A stretch of 64,000 bases of DNA from Halorussus lipolyticus (GCF_029338375.1 NZ_CP119804.1:1550001-1614000), one strand, 5' to 3'; numbered from the stretch's first letter, positions 8,927-18,819 are shown. Program-made: numbers and translations. The notes: generated from the sequence alone by a model not told the origin.

Positions 8927-10564
8927 ATGGCGCACGACGAAGGCGCGTCTCGACGGACGTTCCTCAAGACAGCAGGTACCGCGGCGGCGGCCGCATCGGT
9001 CGCGGGGTGTACTGGTGGCGGTGGCACACAGGAGACGACGACAACGGGCGGGACGACGACGGAGACCGACACGCAGACCGAGACCAGTGAGGAGGGTGAC
9101 CTCCCCGACGAGTTCGCAGTCACGATTACCCAAGGCCAGATGCCGACCACGCTCGACCCGCAGAACCACCGGTCTACCCCGACCGACAACGTGGTCTTGC
9201 ACGCCTACGAGGGTCTGCTCGGCCGCGACCAGCAGGGGAAAATCGTCCAGAAGTTGGCGACCAACTACGAGCGACAGGAACCGGGCCGGGTGCGGTTCCA
9301 GATTCGAGAGGGCGTCACCTTCCACAACGGCGACCAACTCACGCCCGAGGACGTGGCGTTCAGCATCAACCGCATCGTGGACGAGAGCGTGAGCATCGCC
9401 AGCCCGCAGGCTGACCAACTCGCGGGCGTCACCGGCGCAGAGGTGGTAGACGGCCAGCGCGCGGTGGACGTGATGTCAGACGGGGCCAACCCCATCGTGT
9501 TCTCGCTGTTCGCCACCTACTGCGACGTCATGCAGCAGTCGTGGGTCGAGGAGCGCTCGAAGTCCGAAATCGCCCAACAGATGAACGGGACCGGTCCGTT
9601 CGTTCTCGAACAGTTCCAGTCGAACGTGCGAGTCGAGTTCTCTCGCAACGAGGACTACTGGCGGCAACCGCCCGCGGTCACGTCGCTGACCTTTCGGGCG
9701 GCCGAGGAGTCCAGCACTCGCGTCAACCAACTGCTGGAGGGCGAGAGCGACATCATCGTCAACGTCCCGCCCCAGTCCATCGGCCGGGTCCGGAACAACG
9801 GGAGTACCCGAATCAGCGCGGCACCGAGTACGCGCATCCTCTACAACGCGATGAAGTACAACGTCGAACCGTTCTCCAGCGTGGAGTTCCGGCGGGCGAT
9901 GAACCTCGCCGTGAACCTCGAAAGCATCATCGAGAACGTGCTATCCGGCTTCGCCGACCCGACGAACCAACCCACGCTCGAAGGCTTCTTCGGCTTCAAC
10001 TCCGACGTGAGCCAGTACCCCCACGACCCAGCGCAGGCCGAGCAGTTGGTCGAGGAGAGCGGCCACGCCGGGGTGTCAATCACGCTCCACACGCCGGTCG
10101 GCCGGTACCTGAAGGACGTGGAAATCGCCCAAGCGGTCGCCAACCAAATCGACCAGCTCTCGAACGTCTCGTGTTCGGTCAGACAGCGCGAGTTCGCCAC
10201 GCTGGCGGGCGAACTCACCGACGGCAATCTCGAAACCAGTCCAGACTTCTACCTCATCGGCTGGGGGAACGCGACGTTCGACGCGAGTCAGACCATCATC
10301 CCCCTGCTGACCTGCGACGGCGCGCTGACCTCCTACTGCAACGAGCAGGTGGACCAGCAGATGAATCAGGCCCAGAGCCAGACCGACGAACAACAGCGCG
10401 ACCAGACGCTCCAGCAGGTAAACCAGACGCTCCACGACCAAGCGCCGTGGATATTCCTCAACCGCCAGTACAGCGTCTACGGGGTGCGAAATCGCGTCGA
10501 ATGGCAAGCCCGTCGTGACGAACGCATCGACGCCTACGCGATGGAACCTGCCGAAAGTCAGTAA
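8927..10564 (+). CDS. dppA: Peptide ABC transporter substrate-binding lipoprotein
   Basis: This 545-residue family-5 extracellular solute-binding protein delivers di- or oligopeptides (or nickel/heme-type ligands) to the permease. The Tat signal has RR at residues 9-10 followed by TFLK, and a lipobox SVAGC places the lipid on Cys28. A short Thr/Gly/Glu linker (about 29-58) precedes the SBP_bac_5 fold. Landmarks are LDPQNHRSTPTDNVVLHAYE, LTPEDVAFSINRI and NGTGPFVLE. It is the first gene of the five-gene operon. The ligand cannot be inferred from sequence. Confidence 0.9.
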   Translation: MAHDEGASRRTFLKTAGTAAAAASVAGCTGGGGTQETTTTGGTTTETDTQTETSEEGDLPDEFAVTITQGQMPTTLDPQNHRSTPTDNVVLHAYEGLLGRDQQGKIVQKLATNYERQEPGRVRFQIREGVTFHNGDQLTPEDVAFSINRIVDESVSIASPQADQLAGVTGAEVVDGQRAVDVMSDGANPIVFSLFATYCDVMQQSWVEERSKSEIAQQMNGTGPFVLEQFQSNVRVEFSRNEDYWRQPPAVTSLTFRAAEESSTRVNQLLEGESDIIVNVPPQSIGRVRNNGSTRISAAPSTRILYNAMKYNVEPFSSVEFRRAMNLAVNLESIIENVLSGFADPTNQPTLEGFFGFNSDVSQYPHDPAQAEQLVEESGHAGVSITLHTPVGRYLKDVEIAQAVANQIDQLSNVSCSVRQREFATLAGELTDGNLETSPDFYLIGWGNATFDASQTIIPLLTCDGALTSYCNEQVDQQMNQAQSQTDEQQRDQTLQQVNQTLHDQAPWIFLNRQYSVYGVRNRVEWQARRDERIDAYAMEPAESQ

Positions 10565-10602
10565 CACCGACTCATGTTTTCGCTTCGACGGAGTGATGCC
10601 TG

Positions 10603-11589
10603 ATGGCGATGGGACGATTCCTCCTCAAGCGTAGCGTCCAAGGTGTGTTCGTCGTCTGGGGCGTCGTGACGGCGGTGTTCGCGCTCCGGTACGTCACGCC
10701 GGGCAACCCGATTACGTTCGTCGCGCCACTGGACGCCGGACCGGAGTTGCGCGAGCAAATCGCCCGTGAATTGGGACTGAACAGGCCGTTCTACGTCCAG
10801 TACTTCGACTACATCTTCAGCCTGTTACAGGGAGACATGGGTTACTCGTACATTCAGGGAGTCGAAGCCAGCAAACTCATCTTCGCCCGCCTCCCGGCCA
10901 CCGTCGAGTTGGCCGTCGCCGCGAGCGTCGTGGCGGTGGTCCTCTCGATTCCGCTGGGCGTCATCTCGGCGACTCGGCGACACGAACCCGCCGACTACGC
11001 CGCGACGAGTTTCTCGCTCATCGGCATCTCGACGCCGAACTTCTGGCTGGGCATCATGCTCGTGCTGGTGCTGTCGGTCCAGTTCGGCCTGTTCCCGACG
11101 AGTCGCCGGGGAATCGGTCTCGCCCCCGCAATCGGAATGCTGGTGACCCAACTCGACTTCTCGGGACTCGTGACGTGGCTTTCCCACATGATTCTCCCTG
11201 CCGTCACGCTGGGCACCTACTTCACCGCGCTCATCACCCGACTGACCCGAAGCGGGATGCTCGACGAACTCGGTAAACCCTACGTCCGGGCATCCCGTGC
11301 GAAGGGGCTTCCCGAAACGCTGGTCCGGTACAAGCACGCGCTCCGGAACACGCTGATTCCGGTCATCACCGTGCTTGGCCTCCAACTCGGCACCCTCATC
11401 GGCGGCGCGGTCATCACCGAGGCCGTCTTCGCGTGGCCGGGACTGGGGACCCTCCTCATCAACGCCATCAACTCGCGTGACTGGCCGCTGATTCAGGGGT
11501 CGCTCATCGTCATCGGGACTGGGTTCGTCCTCATCAACATCTTCGTGGACGCACTGTACGCCTACATCAATCCGCAGGTGGTTCACTAA
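10603..11589 (+). CDS. dppB: Peptide ABC transporter permease DppB
   Basis: This 328-residue inner-membrane permease has six predicted helices. The first, residues about 10-30, is followed by a long extracytoplasmic segment. The EAA-type coupling loop RASRAKGLPE is at about residues 227-236. The family N-terminus FLLKRSVQGVFVVWGV is typical of DppB. The ATG at 10603 is followed by an alternative ATG at 10609. The stop overlaps the dppC start by one base, so the two are translationally coupled. Confidence 0.9.
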   Translation: MAMGRFLLKRSVQGVFVVWGVVTAVFALRYVTPGNPITFVAPLDAGPELREQIARELGLNRPFYVQYFDYIFSLLQGDMGYSYIQGVEASKLIFARLPATVELAVAASVVAVVLSIPLGVISATRRHEPADYAATSFSLIGISTPNFWLGIMLVLVLSVQFGLFPTSRRGIGLAPAIGMLVTQLDFSGLVTWLSHMILPAVTLGTYFTALITRLTRSGMLDELGKPYVRASRAKGLPETLVRYKHALRNTLIPVITVLGLQLGTLIGGAVITEAVFAWPGLGTLLINAINSRDWPLIQGSLIVIGTGFVLINIFVDALYAYINPQVVH

Positions 11590-12605
11590 TGTTCTCACCG
11601 CGAACGCTCCGGAATCTCCGGAAAGAACTCCGACAGAGCGCGCTGGCCAAGATGGGAATCCTCGTCGTCGTGGTCATCGTACTGGTGGCGGTGTTCGCGC
11701 CGCTCCTCGCGCCGCACAACCCCACGAACCAGACGCTCGACCAGTCCCAACTCCCGCCACTCGGCTTCAGTAAGACAACCACCCAGACCAGTTCCGAGAT
11801 GGTCAACGGGTCGGTCCAAGTCGTCAACGAGACGGTGACGGTTTCGGCCTCGCCGAAGTATCCGCTCGGCACCGACGCGCTCGGCAGGGACATGCTCTCG
11901 CGGGTTATCTACGGCGCGAGGACTTCCCTGCTGGTCGGCCTGTTCGGCACGGTTATCGCCGCGACGGTCGGCGTCACGGTCGGACTGGTCGCAGGCTACT
12001 ACGGCGGAAAGGTGGACGACGCGCTGATGCGAAGTGCCGACATCATGCTCGCCTTCCCGTCGCTGGTGCTTGCCGTCGCGCTCGTCGGCCTGTTCGGGCG
12101 GGCGGTGGTCAGGCTTCCCGACCCACTGGTGCAGGCCGGTATCGCGCCGACCATGCCCGAGACGTTCGCCCTGCCGGGGACGGTCATCATCGTCGTCGGA
12201 CTGGTGAACTGGGTGTGGTTCGCACGCGTGGCCCGAGGAGAGGCCCTGTCCATCAACGGCGAGGAGTACGTCAAGGCGGCGCGCTCGGTGGGCGCTGACG
12301 ACGGGTTCATCATCCGCAAACACGTCCTGCCCAACAGCGTGACGCCGATTCTCGTGCTGGCGACCATCCAAATCGCGGCCATCATCCTGCTCGAATCGGC
12401 CCTCTCGTTCCTCGGGTTCTCCGGGACCAGTCTCTCGTGGGGCTTCGACATCGCGCAGGGTCGTGACTATCTGGCCTCGTCGTGGTGGATTTCGACGGTG
12501 CCGGGTCTGGCCATCGTGGTGACTGTCATCGGCATCAACCTCGTCGGGGACTGGCTTCGTGACGCCTTGGACCCCGGTATCGAGGGCGAAGGGGGTGGCG
12601 TCTGA
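11589..12605 (+). CDS. dppC: Peptide ABC transporter permease DppC
   Basis: This 338-residue partner permease has an N-terminal helix (about 21-42), an extracytoplasmic loop with several N-X-S/T sites (about 45-95), the DppC hallmark LGTDALGRDMLSRVIYGAR (about 97-115), and five further helices. The coupling loop AARSVGADDGFIIRKHVLPN is at about 235-254. It overlaps dppB and dppD by single bases at each end. Confidence 0.9.
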   Translation: MFSPRTLRNLRKELRQSALAKMGILVVVVIVLVAVFAPLLAPHNPTNQTLDQSQLPPLGFSKTTTQTSSEMVNGSVQVVNETVTVSASPKYPLGTDALGRDMLSRVIYGARTSLLVGLFGTVIAATVGVTVGLVAGYYGGKVDDALMRSADIMLAFPSLVLAVALVGLFGRAVVRLPDPLVQAGIAPTMPETFALPGTVIIVVGLVNWVWFARVARGEALSINGEEYVKAARSVGADDGFIIRKHVLPNSVTPILVLATIQIAAIILLESALSFLGFSGTSLSWGFDIAQGRDYLASSWWISTVPGLAIVVTVIGINLVGDWLRDALDPGIEGEGGGV

Positions 12606-13870
12606 TGGCCGACGAACTCCTGCGCGTCCGCAATCTCTCGACCCGGTTCTTCACCGAGGAGGGGCAGGTCAACGCGGTCGAGTCGGTGGACTTCGACGTT
12701 CGGGACGGCGAGGTGTTCGGCATCGTCGGCGAGTCGGGGTCGGGTAAGAGTGTGACTGCGCTGTCGGTCATCGACCTCGTGGAGTCGCCCGGCCGCATCA
12801 CCAGCGGCGAGGTCTGGTATCGCAACCCCGAGTTGGCCGACGAGGTGCGCGACGACGACCCCGAGGCCGTGGCCGGCGACTACGTGGACGTGCGTCGAGT
12901 CCCCGAGAACGTCCGACGCGCGCTCCGCGGGCCGTCGTTCGCCACCATCTTCCAAGACCCGATGAGCAGTCTCAACCCCTCGATTACGGTCGGCGAGCAG
13001 ATAGCCGAGGCGGTCGAGGTTCAGCGCCGGGCGCGGTCGAATCCGCGCTCGACTCGCTCCCGGACGCAGGGGTTCGGATTGGCCGACCTGCTGTCGAGTA
13101 CGGTCCTGCCGGGTCGAAACTACGTCAGCGACGAGAGCCGCGAGGAGGCCATCGAACTCCTCGAACAGGTCGGGATTCCGGACCCCGCCGACCGGGCCGA
13201 CGAGTACCCCCACCAGTTCTCCGGCGGGATGCTCCAGCGAGCGATGATAGCCCAAGCCTTGGCGGGCGAACCCGACCTGCTCATCGCGGACGAACCGACC
13301 ACTGCGCTCGACGTGACGATTCAGGCCCAGATTCTGGACCTCCTGCGGGACTTGCAGGACGAGACGGGCATGAGCATCGTGATGATTACCCACAACCTCG
13401 GGGTCATCGCCCGGATGTGCGACCGGGTTGGCGTGATGTACGCCGGGGAAATCGTGGAGCGCGGCGAGTTGGAAGACGTGTTCGACAACCCGGTGCATCC
13501 CTACACGCGGGGCCTGCTCGGGTCGATTCCCGACTTGGACGAACCCTCTGCCCGCCTGCAACCCATCGAGGGCAACGTGCCAGACCTCATCGACTCGGAG
13601 ATGGGCGACCGGTGTTACTTCGCCGACCGGTGTCCCAAGGCGATGGAGCAGTGTCTGAACCACCCGCCGGAGTTCGACGCCGAAACCGGGGAACCGCGCG
13701 AGGACGAGGCCACAGCGGGCGAACACGGCGTCCGGTGCGTCCTCGCCCAGCAGGAGTTCGACCCCTCGCGGGCGCTCCCCGAGGACTACTTCGACAGCGA
13801 CGCCCGGCGCACTTCCAGCGGGGACAGCAGGGATTCAGCCGAGGACGAGGAGGTGAGCGCGGATGACTGA
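12605..13870 (+). CDS. dppD: Peptide ABC transporter ATPase DppD
   Basis: This 421-residue ATPase has Walker A GESGSGKS (42-49), the Q-loop [11 protein letters not shown], the signature [15 protein letters not shown] and Walker [15 protein letters not shown]-terminal oligopeptide-transporter domain carries a Cys cluster ([16 protein letters not shown]), which in this family can bind an Fe-S cluster. Relative to short homologues there is an insertion of about 50 residues between the Q-loop and the signature (RARSNPRST...[11 protein letters not shown]), and an acidic C-terminal tail. It overlaps dppF by 8 bases. Confidence 0.9.
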   Translation: MADELLRVRNLSTRFFTEEGQVNAVESVDFDVRDGEVFGIVGESGSGKSVTALSVIDLVESPGRITSGEVWYRNPELADEVRDDDPEAVAGDYVDVRRVPENVRRALRGPSFATIFQDPMSSLNPSITVGEQIAEAVEVQRRARSNPRSTRSRTQGFGLADLLSSTVLPGRNYVSDESREEAIELLEQVGIPDPADRADEYPHQFSGGMLQRAMIAQALAGEPDLLIADEPTTALDVTIQAQILDLLRDLQDETGMSIVMITHNLGVIARMCDRVGVMYAGEIVERGELEDVFDNPVHPYTRGLLGSIPDLDEPSARLQPIEGNVPDLIDSEMGDRCYFADRCPKAMEQCLNHPPEFDAETGEPREDEATAGEHGVRCVLAQQEFDPSRALPEDYFDSDARRTSSGDSRDSAEDEEVSADD

Positions 13871-14924
13871 CCCCCTCGTTCACGTCGAGGACTTACAGAA
13901 GTACTACTACGAGCAGGACAACCTGACCGATAGGCTCCTCGGCAAGGAACCCGAGAGCGTCCAAGCCGTGGACGGCGTGAGCTTCGAGGTCCGAGAGGGC
14001 GAGACGCTCGGACTCGTCGGCGAGTCAGGGTGTGGCAAGTCCACGACCGGCGAGACGCTCCTCAACCTCCGGGAACCCACCGGGGGCGCGGTCTACTTCG
14101 ACGACGAGAACGTCTTCGAGATGGACGACCTGACCGAGTTCCGAAAGCGGTCGCAGGTCGTGTTTCAGGACCCCTTCTCCAGCCTCGACCCGCGGATGAC
14201 CGCCGGCGAAATCGTCCGCGAACCCCTCGACGTTCACGGCATCGGCACGAAAGCCGAGCGCAGGGAGCGAGTCGCGGAACTGATGGAGCGCGTCGGCCTG
14301 TCGGCCGGGCAGGTGGACCGCTATCCCCACGAGTTCTCGGGCGGTCAGCGCCAGCGGGTCGGCATCGCTCGGGCCTTGGCGCTCGAACCGGACTTCATCG
14401 TGTGCGACGAACCCGTCTCGGCGCTGGACGTGTCGGTGCAGGCCCAGATTCTCAACCTCTTGGACGACTTGCAGGACGAGTTCGGCCTGACCTACCTGTT
14501 CATCGCCCACGACCTCTCGGTGGTCCGGCACATCTCCGACCGGGTGGCGGTGATGTACCTCGGCGAAATCGTGGAGGTCGGTCCGGTCGATGAGATATTC
14601 GAGAACCCCGGCCACCCCTACACCGAGGCCCTGCTCGAAAGCGTCCCGCGGGCAGACACCAGCGAACACGGGCGGGAGGTCGATACCCTCTCTGGCGACG
14701 TGCCCTCGCCGCGGGACCCGCCCTCGGGGTGCCGGTTCCACACCCGGTGTCCCTACGCCAGAGAGGTCTGCGCGAAGGAGGACCCTGAGGAGTACGCGGT
14801 CGAAGGCGACGACTCGGCGGGCCACCGCGCGGCCTGCTTCCGGCGGGTCGAGGACCACGAGTACTGGTCGAGTCCACCGCTCGAAACCGACGAGCAGACG
14901 GCCGAGACTGCGGCCGACGACTGA
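13863..14924 (+). CDS. dppF: Peptide ABC transporter ATPase DppF
   Basis: This 353-residue second ATPase completes the heterodimeric motor. It shows Walker [10 protein letters not shown] (53-61), the Q-loop [12 protein letters not shown], the signature [14 protein letters not shown], Walker [13 protein letters not shown] and H-loop IAHDLSVV. The C-terminal Cys motif [14 protein letters not shown] matches the oligo_HPY domain. It is the last gene of dppABCDF. About 220 bases without a gene follow. Confidence 0.9.
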   Translation: MTDPLVHVEDLQKYYYEQDNLTDRLLGKEPESVQAVDGVSFEVREGETLGLVGESGCGKSTTGETLLNLREPTGGAVYFDDENVFEMDDLTEFRKRSQVVFQDPFSSLDPRMTAGEIVREPLDVHGIGTKAERRERVAELMERVGLSAGQVDRYPHEFSGGQRQRVGIARALALEPDFIVCDEPVSALDVSVQAQILNLLDDLQDEFGLTYLFIAHDLSVVRHISDRVAVMYLGEIVEVGPVDEIFENPGHPYTEALLESVPRADTSEHGREVDTLSGDVPSPRDPPSGCRFHTRCPYAREVCAKEDPEEYAVEGDDSAGHRAACFRRVEDHEYWSSPPLETDEQTAETAADD

Positions 14925-15147
14925 GCGCGAATCGCAGGCGACCGGGGTGAAACCGCGGGAGACGACCGACGCCTCCTCGGTGCGGTTTTCGGCCGTCTGA
15001 GGGCCTCGGCATGAATTATCGGGCAGTACCCTTTTCTCCGAGAGGGTGGTGTTTGTCGGACGGAGTGGCGCTCGGCGCGCGCCTCGTCGGGGGTGGTTGG
15101 GACGCCGCCGGGGGTGCGGTTCGTACTTCGAGCGTCTTCGACTATAC

Positions 15148-15552
15148 ATGAGTCATGACGAGAATCGGGAGACAGTTTTCATCCCGCACGTCTCCGAGAA
15201 GGACGTACTGCCAGTCAACAGCGAGAGCGAATCGCTCGACTCGGTGTTTCGAGCGCTGTCCGACCACCGACGGCGATATGTCTGTCACTACCTCTTGCAG
15301 GCCGACGACTCGCTCCGCGTGGACGCACTCGCGGAGTTGCTCACAGCGTCGATGACCGAGAAGACCCGCGCAGTGCTGACCTCCGCGGAAATCGAGAAGA
15401 CCCGGACCGAACTCCGCCGAATCCACCTGCCGAAACTCACCGAGGCCGGTATCGTGGAGTACGACGACGAGCGGGAAGTCGTTCGACTCACCGAGTCACC
15501 GGGCGTGGCCAACACCCTACAGGCGGCCGCGGACGTCGATTTAGAACGGTAG
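15148..15552 (+). CDS. DUF7344-type winged-helix regulator
   Basis: This 134-residue cytoplasmic protein has the haloarchaeal pattern LDSVFRALSDHRRRYVCHYLL (about 29-49), a single winged helix, then LTEAGIVEYDDEREVVRLTES in the wing. Proteins of this type are annotated as DUF7344 and are assumed to be transcription regulators; targets are unknown. The ATG at 15148 was chosen over an in-frame start at 15046 that would add an Arg-rich stretch unlike the family. It lies 223 bases after the dpp operon on the same strand. Confidence 0.75.
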   Translation: MSHDENRETVFIPHVSEKDVLPVNSESESLDSVFRALSDHRRRYVCHYLLQADDSLRVDALAELLTASMTEKTRAVLTSAEIEKTRTELRRIHLPKLTEAGIVEYDDEREVVRLTESPGVANTLQAAADVDLER

Positions 15553-15796
15553 CGGTCGCCACAGCGAAGCCACTCGTCTTTCGATGGAATCGTAGCGACC
15601 TGCTAGACAGATTGGAATATTTCTTTTAGACGTGATTCTATTGCTAATAGGAACATGGATTTATCCTCGATGTTCGACACCGTGGCGAACGCTCGCCCGA
15701 GTATCGTCGGTCTGCTCGACCTGACTATCGCCGGTCTCCTCGGAATCGTTGCTCGCGTCCGGCATCGTTATCTGTCTATGGTCCGTCCACGGAACT

Positions 15797-16345
15797 ATGG
15801 CAGACGATTTGACTGCGACGCTTCACACGACGCACGGCGAAATCGAGGTACGACTGTTCGACGAGCGCGCCCCGCGAACCGTCGAGAACTTCGTGAATCT
15901 GGCCGAACACGACCCCGCCGCGGACGACGACCCCGCGCCGGACACGACGACGTGGGAGGACCCACAGACCGGCGAGGTCCGCGGTGACGCCCTCTACAAC
16001 GACGTGCCCTTCCACCGAATCATCGAGGACTTCATGATTCAGGGCGGCGACCCGACCGGCACCGGCCGCGGCGGCCCCGGCTACGAGTTCGAAGACGAGT
16101 TCCACGACGAACTCCGCCACGACGGCGCGGGCGTCCTCTCGATGGCCAACAGCGGCCCCGACACCAACGGCTCGCAGTTCTTCATCACCCTCGACGCCCA
16201 ACCGCATCTGGACGACCGCCACGCCGTCTTCGGCGAGGTCGTAGACGGCATGGATGTGGTCGAGGAGATCGGCTCGGTCCCGACCGACCACAACGACAAC
16301 CCCAACGAGGACGTGACGCTCGAACGCGTCGAGATTCACGACTAA
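15797..16345 (+). CDS. Cyclophilin-type peptidyl-prolyl cis-trans isomerase
   Basis: This 182-residue single-domain cyclophilin catalyses prolyl isomerisation during protein folding. Active-site landmarks are [19 protein letters not shown], the [10 protein letters not shown] segment and [18 protein letters not shown]. It has no signal peptide, so it is cytoplasmic. Between the first strands there is a short acidic insertion ([15 protein letters not shown]...), common in halophilic versions. The ATG at 15797 gives [11 protein letters not shown], the usual N-terminus. Confidence 0.92.
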   Translation: MADDLTATLHTTHGEIEVRLFDERAPRTVENFVNLAEHDPAADDDPAPDTTTWEDPQTGEVRGDALYNDVPFHRIIEDFMIQGGDPTGTGRGGPGYEFEDEFHDELRHDGAGVLSMANSGPDTNGSQFFITLDAQPHLDDRHAVFGEVVDGMDVVEEIGSVPTDHNDNPNEDVTLERVEIHD

Positions 16346-16743
16346 ACGCGCCGCTCTTTCCTTTTGGCACAGCCCTTTCGAGTTAGTCGGACTAGCAGTT
16401 ACGGGGTAGGTGCGGCTCTGGCGCCATCAGCGAGGCGGCGGAGTCACCGTGACGACAGTGCTGGGTGATTCGCCAGCTATCTGCCTGCAACCACCGGAAG
16501 ACAAACCGCGTCTTCCGAGGTGTTGCAAATCGAAGATTTGCCACATCACGAAAATCTTCGATTTTCGCCGGTTACACTCGCTTCGCTCGCGTGACTGCGC
16601 GAAGCGTCCGGGCGAGGTTGGCCGCTCGCTGGTACTTCAACCCTCGTGCGAGCAGGTCGGGTTTCAACCATGGACGCGACCACTTCCTTGCCCGGCCGCG
16701 AAGACCGAAACCCACTTCGGGGAGAGTCGTCAATCCCCACCTG
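16346..16743. other. Intergenic region upstream of tRNA-Leu, rich in inverted repeats
   Basis: There is no supported gene; several overlapping frames of 60-170 codons exist, all of Arg/Ser-rich shadow type. The region carries a 13-bp inverted repeat (16527-16539 and 16552-16564) and a second 7-bp one (CGCTTCG/CGAAGCG, 16579-16606). It may be a remnant of an element once inserted near the tRNA. Confidence 0.45.
16527..16564. repeat. 13-bp perfect inverted repeat
   Basis: AAATCGAAGATTT (16527-16539) and AAATCTTCGATTT (16552-16564) are exact reverse complements separated by 12 bases. Each arm is also nearly self-complementary (GCAAATC-GAA-GATTTGC and CGAAAATC-TTC-GATTTTCG), so one long or two small hairpins can form. 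Confidence 0.65.
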
Positions 16744-16826
16744 CGCGAGGGTTGCCGAGCGGCCAAAGGCGGCGGGCTTAAGACCCGCTCTCGTAGGAGT
16801 CCATGGGTTCGAATCCCATCCCTCGC
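16744..16826 (+). tRNA. tRNA-Leu (TAA)
   Basis: The 83-base class II tRNA has acceptor GCGAGGG/CCCTCGC with discriminator A. The anticodon stem is GCGGG/CCCGC with loop CTTAAGA (anticodon TAA). A long variable arm (TCTCGTAGGAGT region) and the T arm ATGGG-TTCGAAT-CCCAT complete it. There is no intron and CCA is not encoded. Confidence 0.94.
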
Positions 16827-16979
16827 ATCTTTCTCGGCGCGCTACGCCGCGAGCGCCTCGTGCGCTCGCATCCTCAGCGCCCGTGAAAATCGGTTACAGT
16901 CGAAAAAGAGACCAAGCGTTGTCGACGTTGTTTCCATCAGTCGAAACCCACATTCCTCCGAACGACCTATCCAGACCCA

Positions 16980-17561
16980 ATGACCGACGAGTCCGTCGAA
17001 CGCGCCTTCCGCGAGCATCCCGATTTCGAGAAGACCGCCGAAAACCAGTTCGAGACGCCCCAAAAGCCGTTTCCCGGCGTCGTCACCGTAACCGACGAGG
17101 ACGACACACCGGACGCCCACCACTACGAGGTCGAGGTCCGGGCACCCATGCTCGACGCCGTGGTCGAAGGCGAGGCCGTCGCCGAAGTCGTCGAAGATGG
17201 CTGGTTCGAGACGCTGGAACTCCGACTGGACGACGCCTACACCGTCACCAACGCCGATTCGGCCGAACCGCCCGAAATCCAGCGCGAGGGGGCCGGCGAG
17301 GACGCCGAGGTGGTCGTCACCCTCGAATTCGACCGCGAAAATCCCGAGTACGCCGCCGAGGACGCGCTGGCGGTCGTAGAGTACGTCGAGGGGACGTGGG
17401 TGCAGGGAATCATCCCCGGTTACGACTACCGGGACCCCGCCGCCGGACTGCGCGAGCGCGCGAGACAAAATTACGACGAGGGCGGCGCTGGCGGTCGGGG
17501 CGACAGCAGTCGAGGCGGTGGCGGTCGGGGTCCCGGTGGTTCCGGCGGCGCACCGATGTAG
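16980..17561 (+). CDS. DUF5813 family conserved haloarchaeal protein
   Basis: This 193-residue cytoplasmic acidic protein has a globular part at about residues 1-160 (FPGVVTVTDEDDTPDAHHYEVEVRAPMLD, VEYVEGTWVQGIIPGYDYRDP). A disordered Gly/Arg/Ser-rich tail (GGAGGRGDSSRGGGGRG...) follows. I recognise it as DUF5813; no function is known. The RGG-like tail resembles nucleic-acid-binding tails, which is only a suggestion. Confidence 0.72.
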   Translation: MTDESVERAFREHPDFEKTAENQFETPQKPFPGVVTVTDEDDTPDAHHYEVEVRAPMLDAVVEGEAVAEVVEDGWFETLELRLDDAYTVTNADSAEPPEIQREGAGEDAEVVVTLEFDRENPEYAAEDALAVVEYVEGTWVQGIIPGYDYRDPAAGLRERARQNYDEGGAGGRGDSSRGGGGRGPGGSGGAPM

Positions 17562-17578
17562 CCCGACCGAGAGACCGG

Positions 17579-17809
17579 CTAGTCCATGGCGATGTAGGTC
17601 TGGGTGTCCTCGACGCCCTTGACGCCCTGAATCCCGTCGGCCGCGATTTCCTTCACGTCGGCGGGCGAGTCTACGTCTAACTTGGCGATGATGTCCACGT
17701 CGCCCGCCACGATGTGGGCGTCGATGACGCCGTCGAGGTCCATGATGGAGTTTTTGAGCCTGTCCGCCTCGCCCGTGTTCGCCTTGACCATGACGTATGC
17801 GGTAACCAT
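17579..17809 (-). CDS. Stand-alone Lrp/AsnC ligand-binding (RAM) protein
   Basis: This 76-residue protein is just the RAM/effector domain of Lrp/AsnC regulators, starting VTAYVMVKANTGEADRLKNSI and ending DTQTYIAMD, without any helix-turn-helix. Such modules bind amino acids and oligomerise, and may modulate other regulators. It starts one base after the trkA stop, so the two are co-transcribed. A close paralogue is encoded on the other side of trkA at 18589. Confidence 0.85.
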   Translation of the reverse strand: MVTAYVMVKANTGEADRLKNSIMDLDGVIDAHIVAGDVDIIAKLDVDSPADVKEIAADGIQGVKGVEDTQTYIAMD

Positions 17810-17810
17810 G

Positions 17811-18506
17811 TCAGTTGCCTCCCGTCATCGCTTGTGCAGTCTCTCTGCTGGCGTCGCCCACCAGAATCTGTCGCACGTCCTGTAGCACCGTGAAGTCCGC
17901 CAGCACCGCCACCCGGTCGCCGACCTCGAGCGAGTCGTCGGGAAGTGGAATCCCCATCGCCTCGTCGGCCTTTCCGAAGGCGAGAATCCGGGAGTTAGCG
18001 GGAAGCGAGAGTTCGCTGATGGAGTAGCCCTTGACCGGCGACTCGTCGGTAATCGTGAGTTCCACGACCTGCAAGTTCTGGGCGATGTCGGCGATGGCCC
18101 GGACGTTACCGCCCATCAGGGCGTTCTTCGCCGCGATGGCTCCCAGACGCTCGGGGTAGACCACCTCGTCCACGTCGCTGGCGAACTTCCGGTAGATGTC
18201 CTCGCGGTAGTCCTCGTCGATGCGCAGGACGGTCCGACACCCGTAGTGCTTGCCCACCATGCACCCAGCGAAGTTGACGTTCAGGTCGCCGGTGAGCGCC
18301 CCGACCGCATCGGCGGATTCGAGGTCGGCCTGCTTCAGCACCTCCTCGCGGGCACCGTCACCTTCCACCACCTCGAAGTCGTCGTTCCGGGCGCGTTCGA
18401 CTTTGTTGGCGTCGGCCTCGACCAACGTGACTTCGTGGCCCTCCTCGCGGAGGACGCGGGCCGTGCGAAGCCCTACCCGACCCGAACCAATGATAACGAA
18501 TCGCAT
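17811..18506 (-). CDS. trkA: TrkA-type K+ transport regulatory protein
   Basis: This 231-residue cytosolic RCK protein gates Trk/Ktr potassium uptake in response to NAD(H) and ions. It has an N-terminal Rossmann RCK_N domain (MRFVIIGSGRVGLRTARVL, GxGxxG at 7-12; acidic Glu of VEADANKVERA) and a C-terminal RCK_C domain at about 140-220. Potassium uptake is central for a salt-in halophile. No TrkH-type channel is encoded in this window, so its membrane partner is elsewhere. It forms an operon with the downstream RAM protein. Confidence 0.88.
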   Translation of the reverse strand: MRFVIIGSGRVGLRTARVLREEGHEVTLVEADANKVERARNDDFEVVEGDGAREEVLKQADLESADAVGALTGDLNVNFAGCMVGKHYGCRTVLRIDEDYREDIYRKFASDVDEVVYPERLGAIAAKNALMGGNVRAIADIAQNLQVVELTITDESPVKGYSISELSLPANSRILAFGKADEAMGIPLPDDSLEVGDRVAVLADFTVLQDVRQILVGDASRETAQAMTGGN

Positions 18507-18588
18507 GGTAACGCTTACGCGGGACTGGTTGAATAAGTTTTCTCCGTCCCAAAGGTTTTTCTCGTATGGTACAGAACCACACAGTGCG

Positions 18589-18819
18589 ATGGTTCACGCT
18601 TTTATCATGGTGAAAACGGCCGCTGGACGCTCCGAGGACGTAGTAGACGCGGTTCGGGGGTTAGACCGCATCTCGGAGGCCCACGTCGTCGCGGGCGAGT
18701 TCGACATCATCGTGGAAGCCGACGCCGACGAGGTGTATCAGGTACTCCACGCCGCCTCGTCGGACATCTCGGGAATAGACGGGGTGGCCGATACCAAGAC
18801 CTACATGGCGCTCGACTGA
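18589..18819 (+). CDS. Second stand-alone Lrp/AsnC ligand-binding (RAM) protein
   Basis: This 76-residue RAM-only module is transcribed divergently from trkA. It begins MVHAFIMVKTAAGRSEDVV and ends ADTKTYMALD, the same length as its paralogue at 17579. The ATG at 18589 is 83 bases from the trkA start, leaving a shared promoter region. The pairing on both sides of trkA suggests a link between amino-acid sensing and K+ uptake (inference). Confidence 0.85.
   Translation: MVHAFIMVKTAAGRSEDVVDAVRGLDRISEAHVVAGEFDIIVEADADEVYQVLHAASSDISGIDGVADTKTYMALD

Noticed and set aside
15655..15987. Plus-strand frame beginning MDLSSMFDTVANARPSIVGL before the cyclophilin gene
   Set aside because: Its start is briefly gene-like, but it runs into an Arg-rich frame overlapping the cyclophilin and shows no ribosome-binding site.
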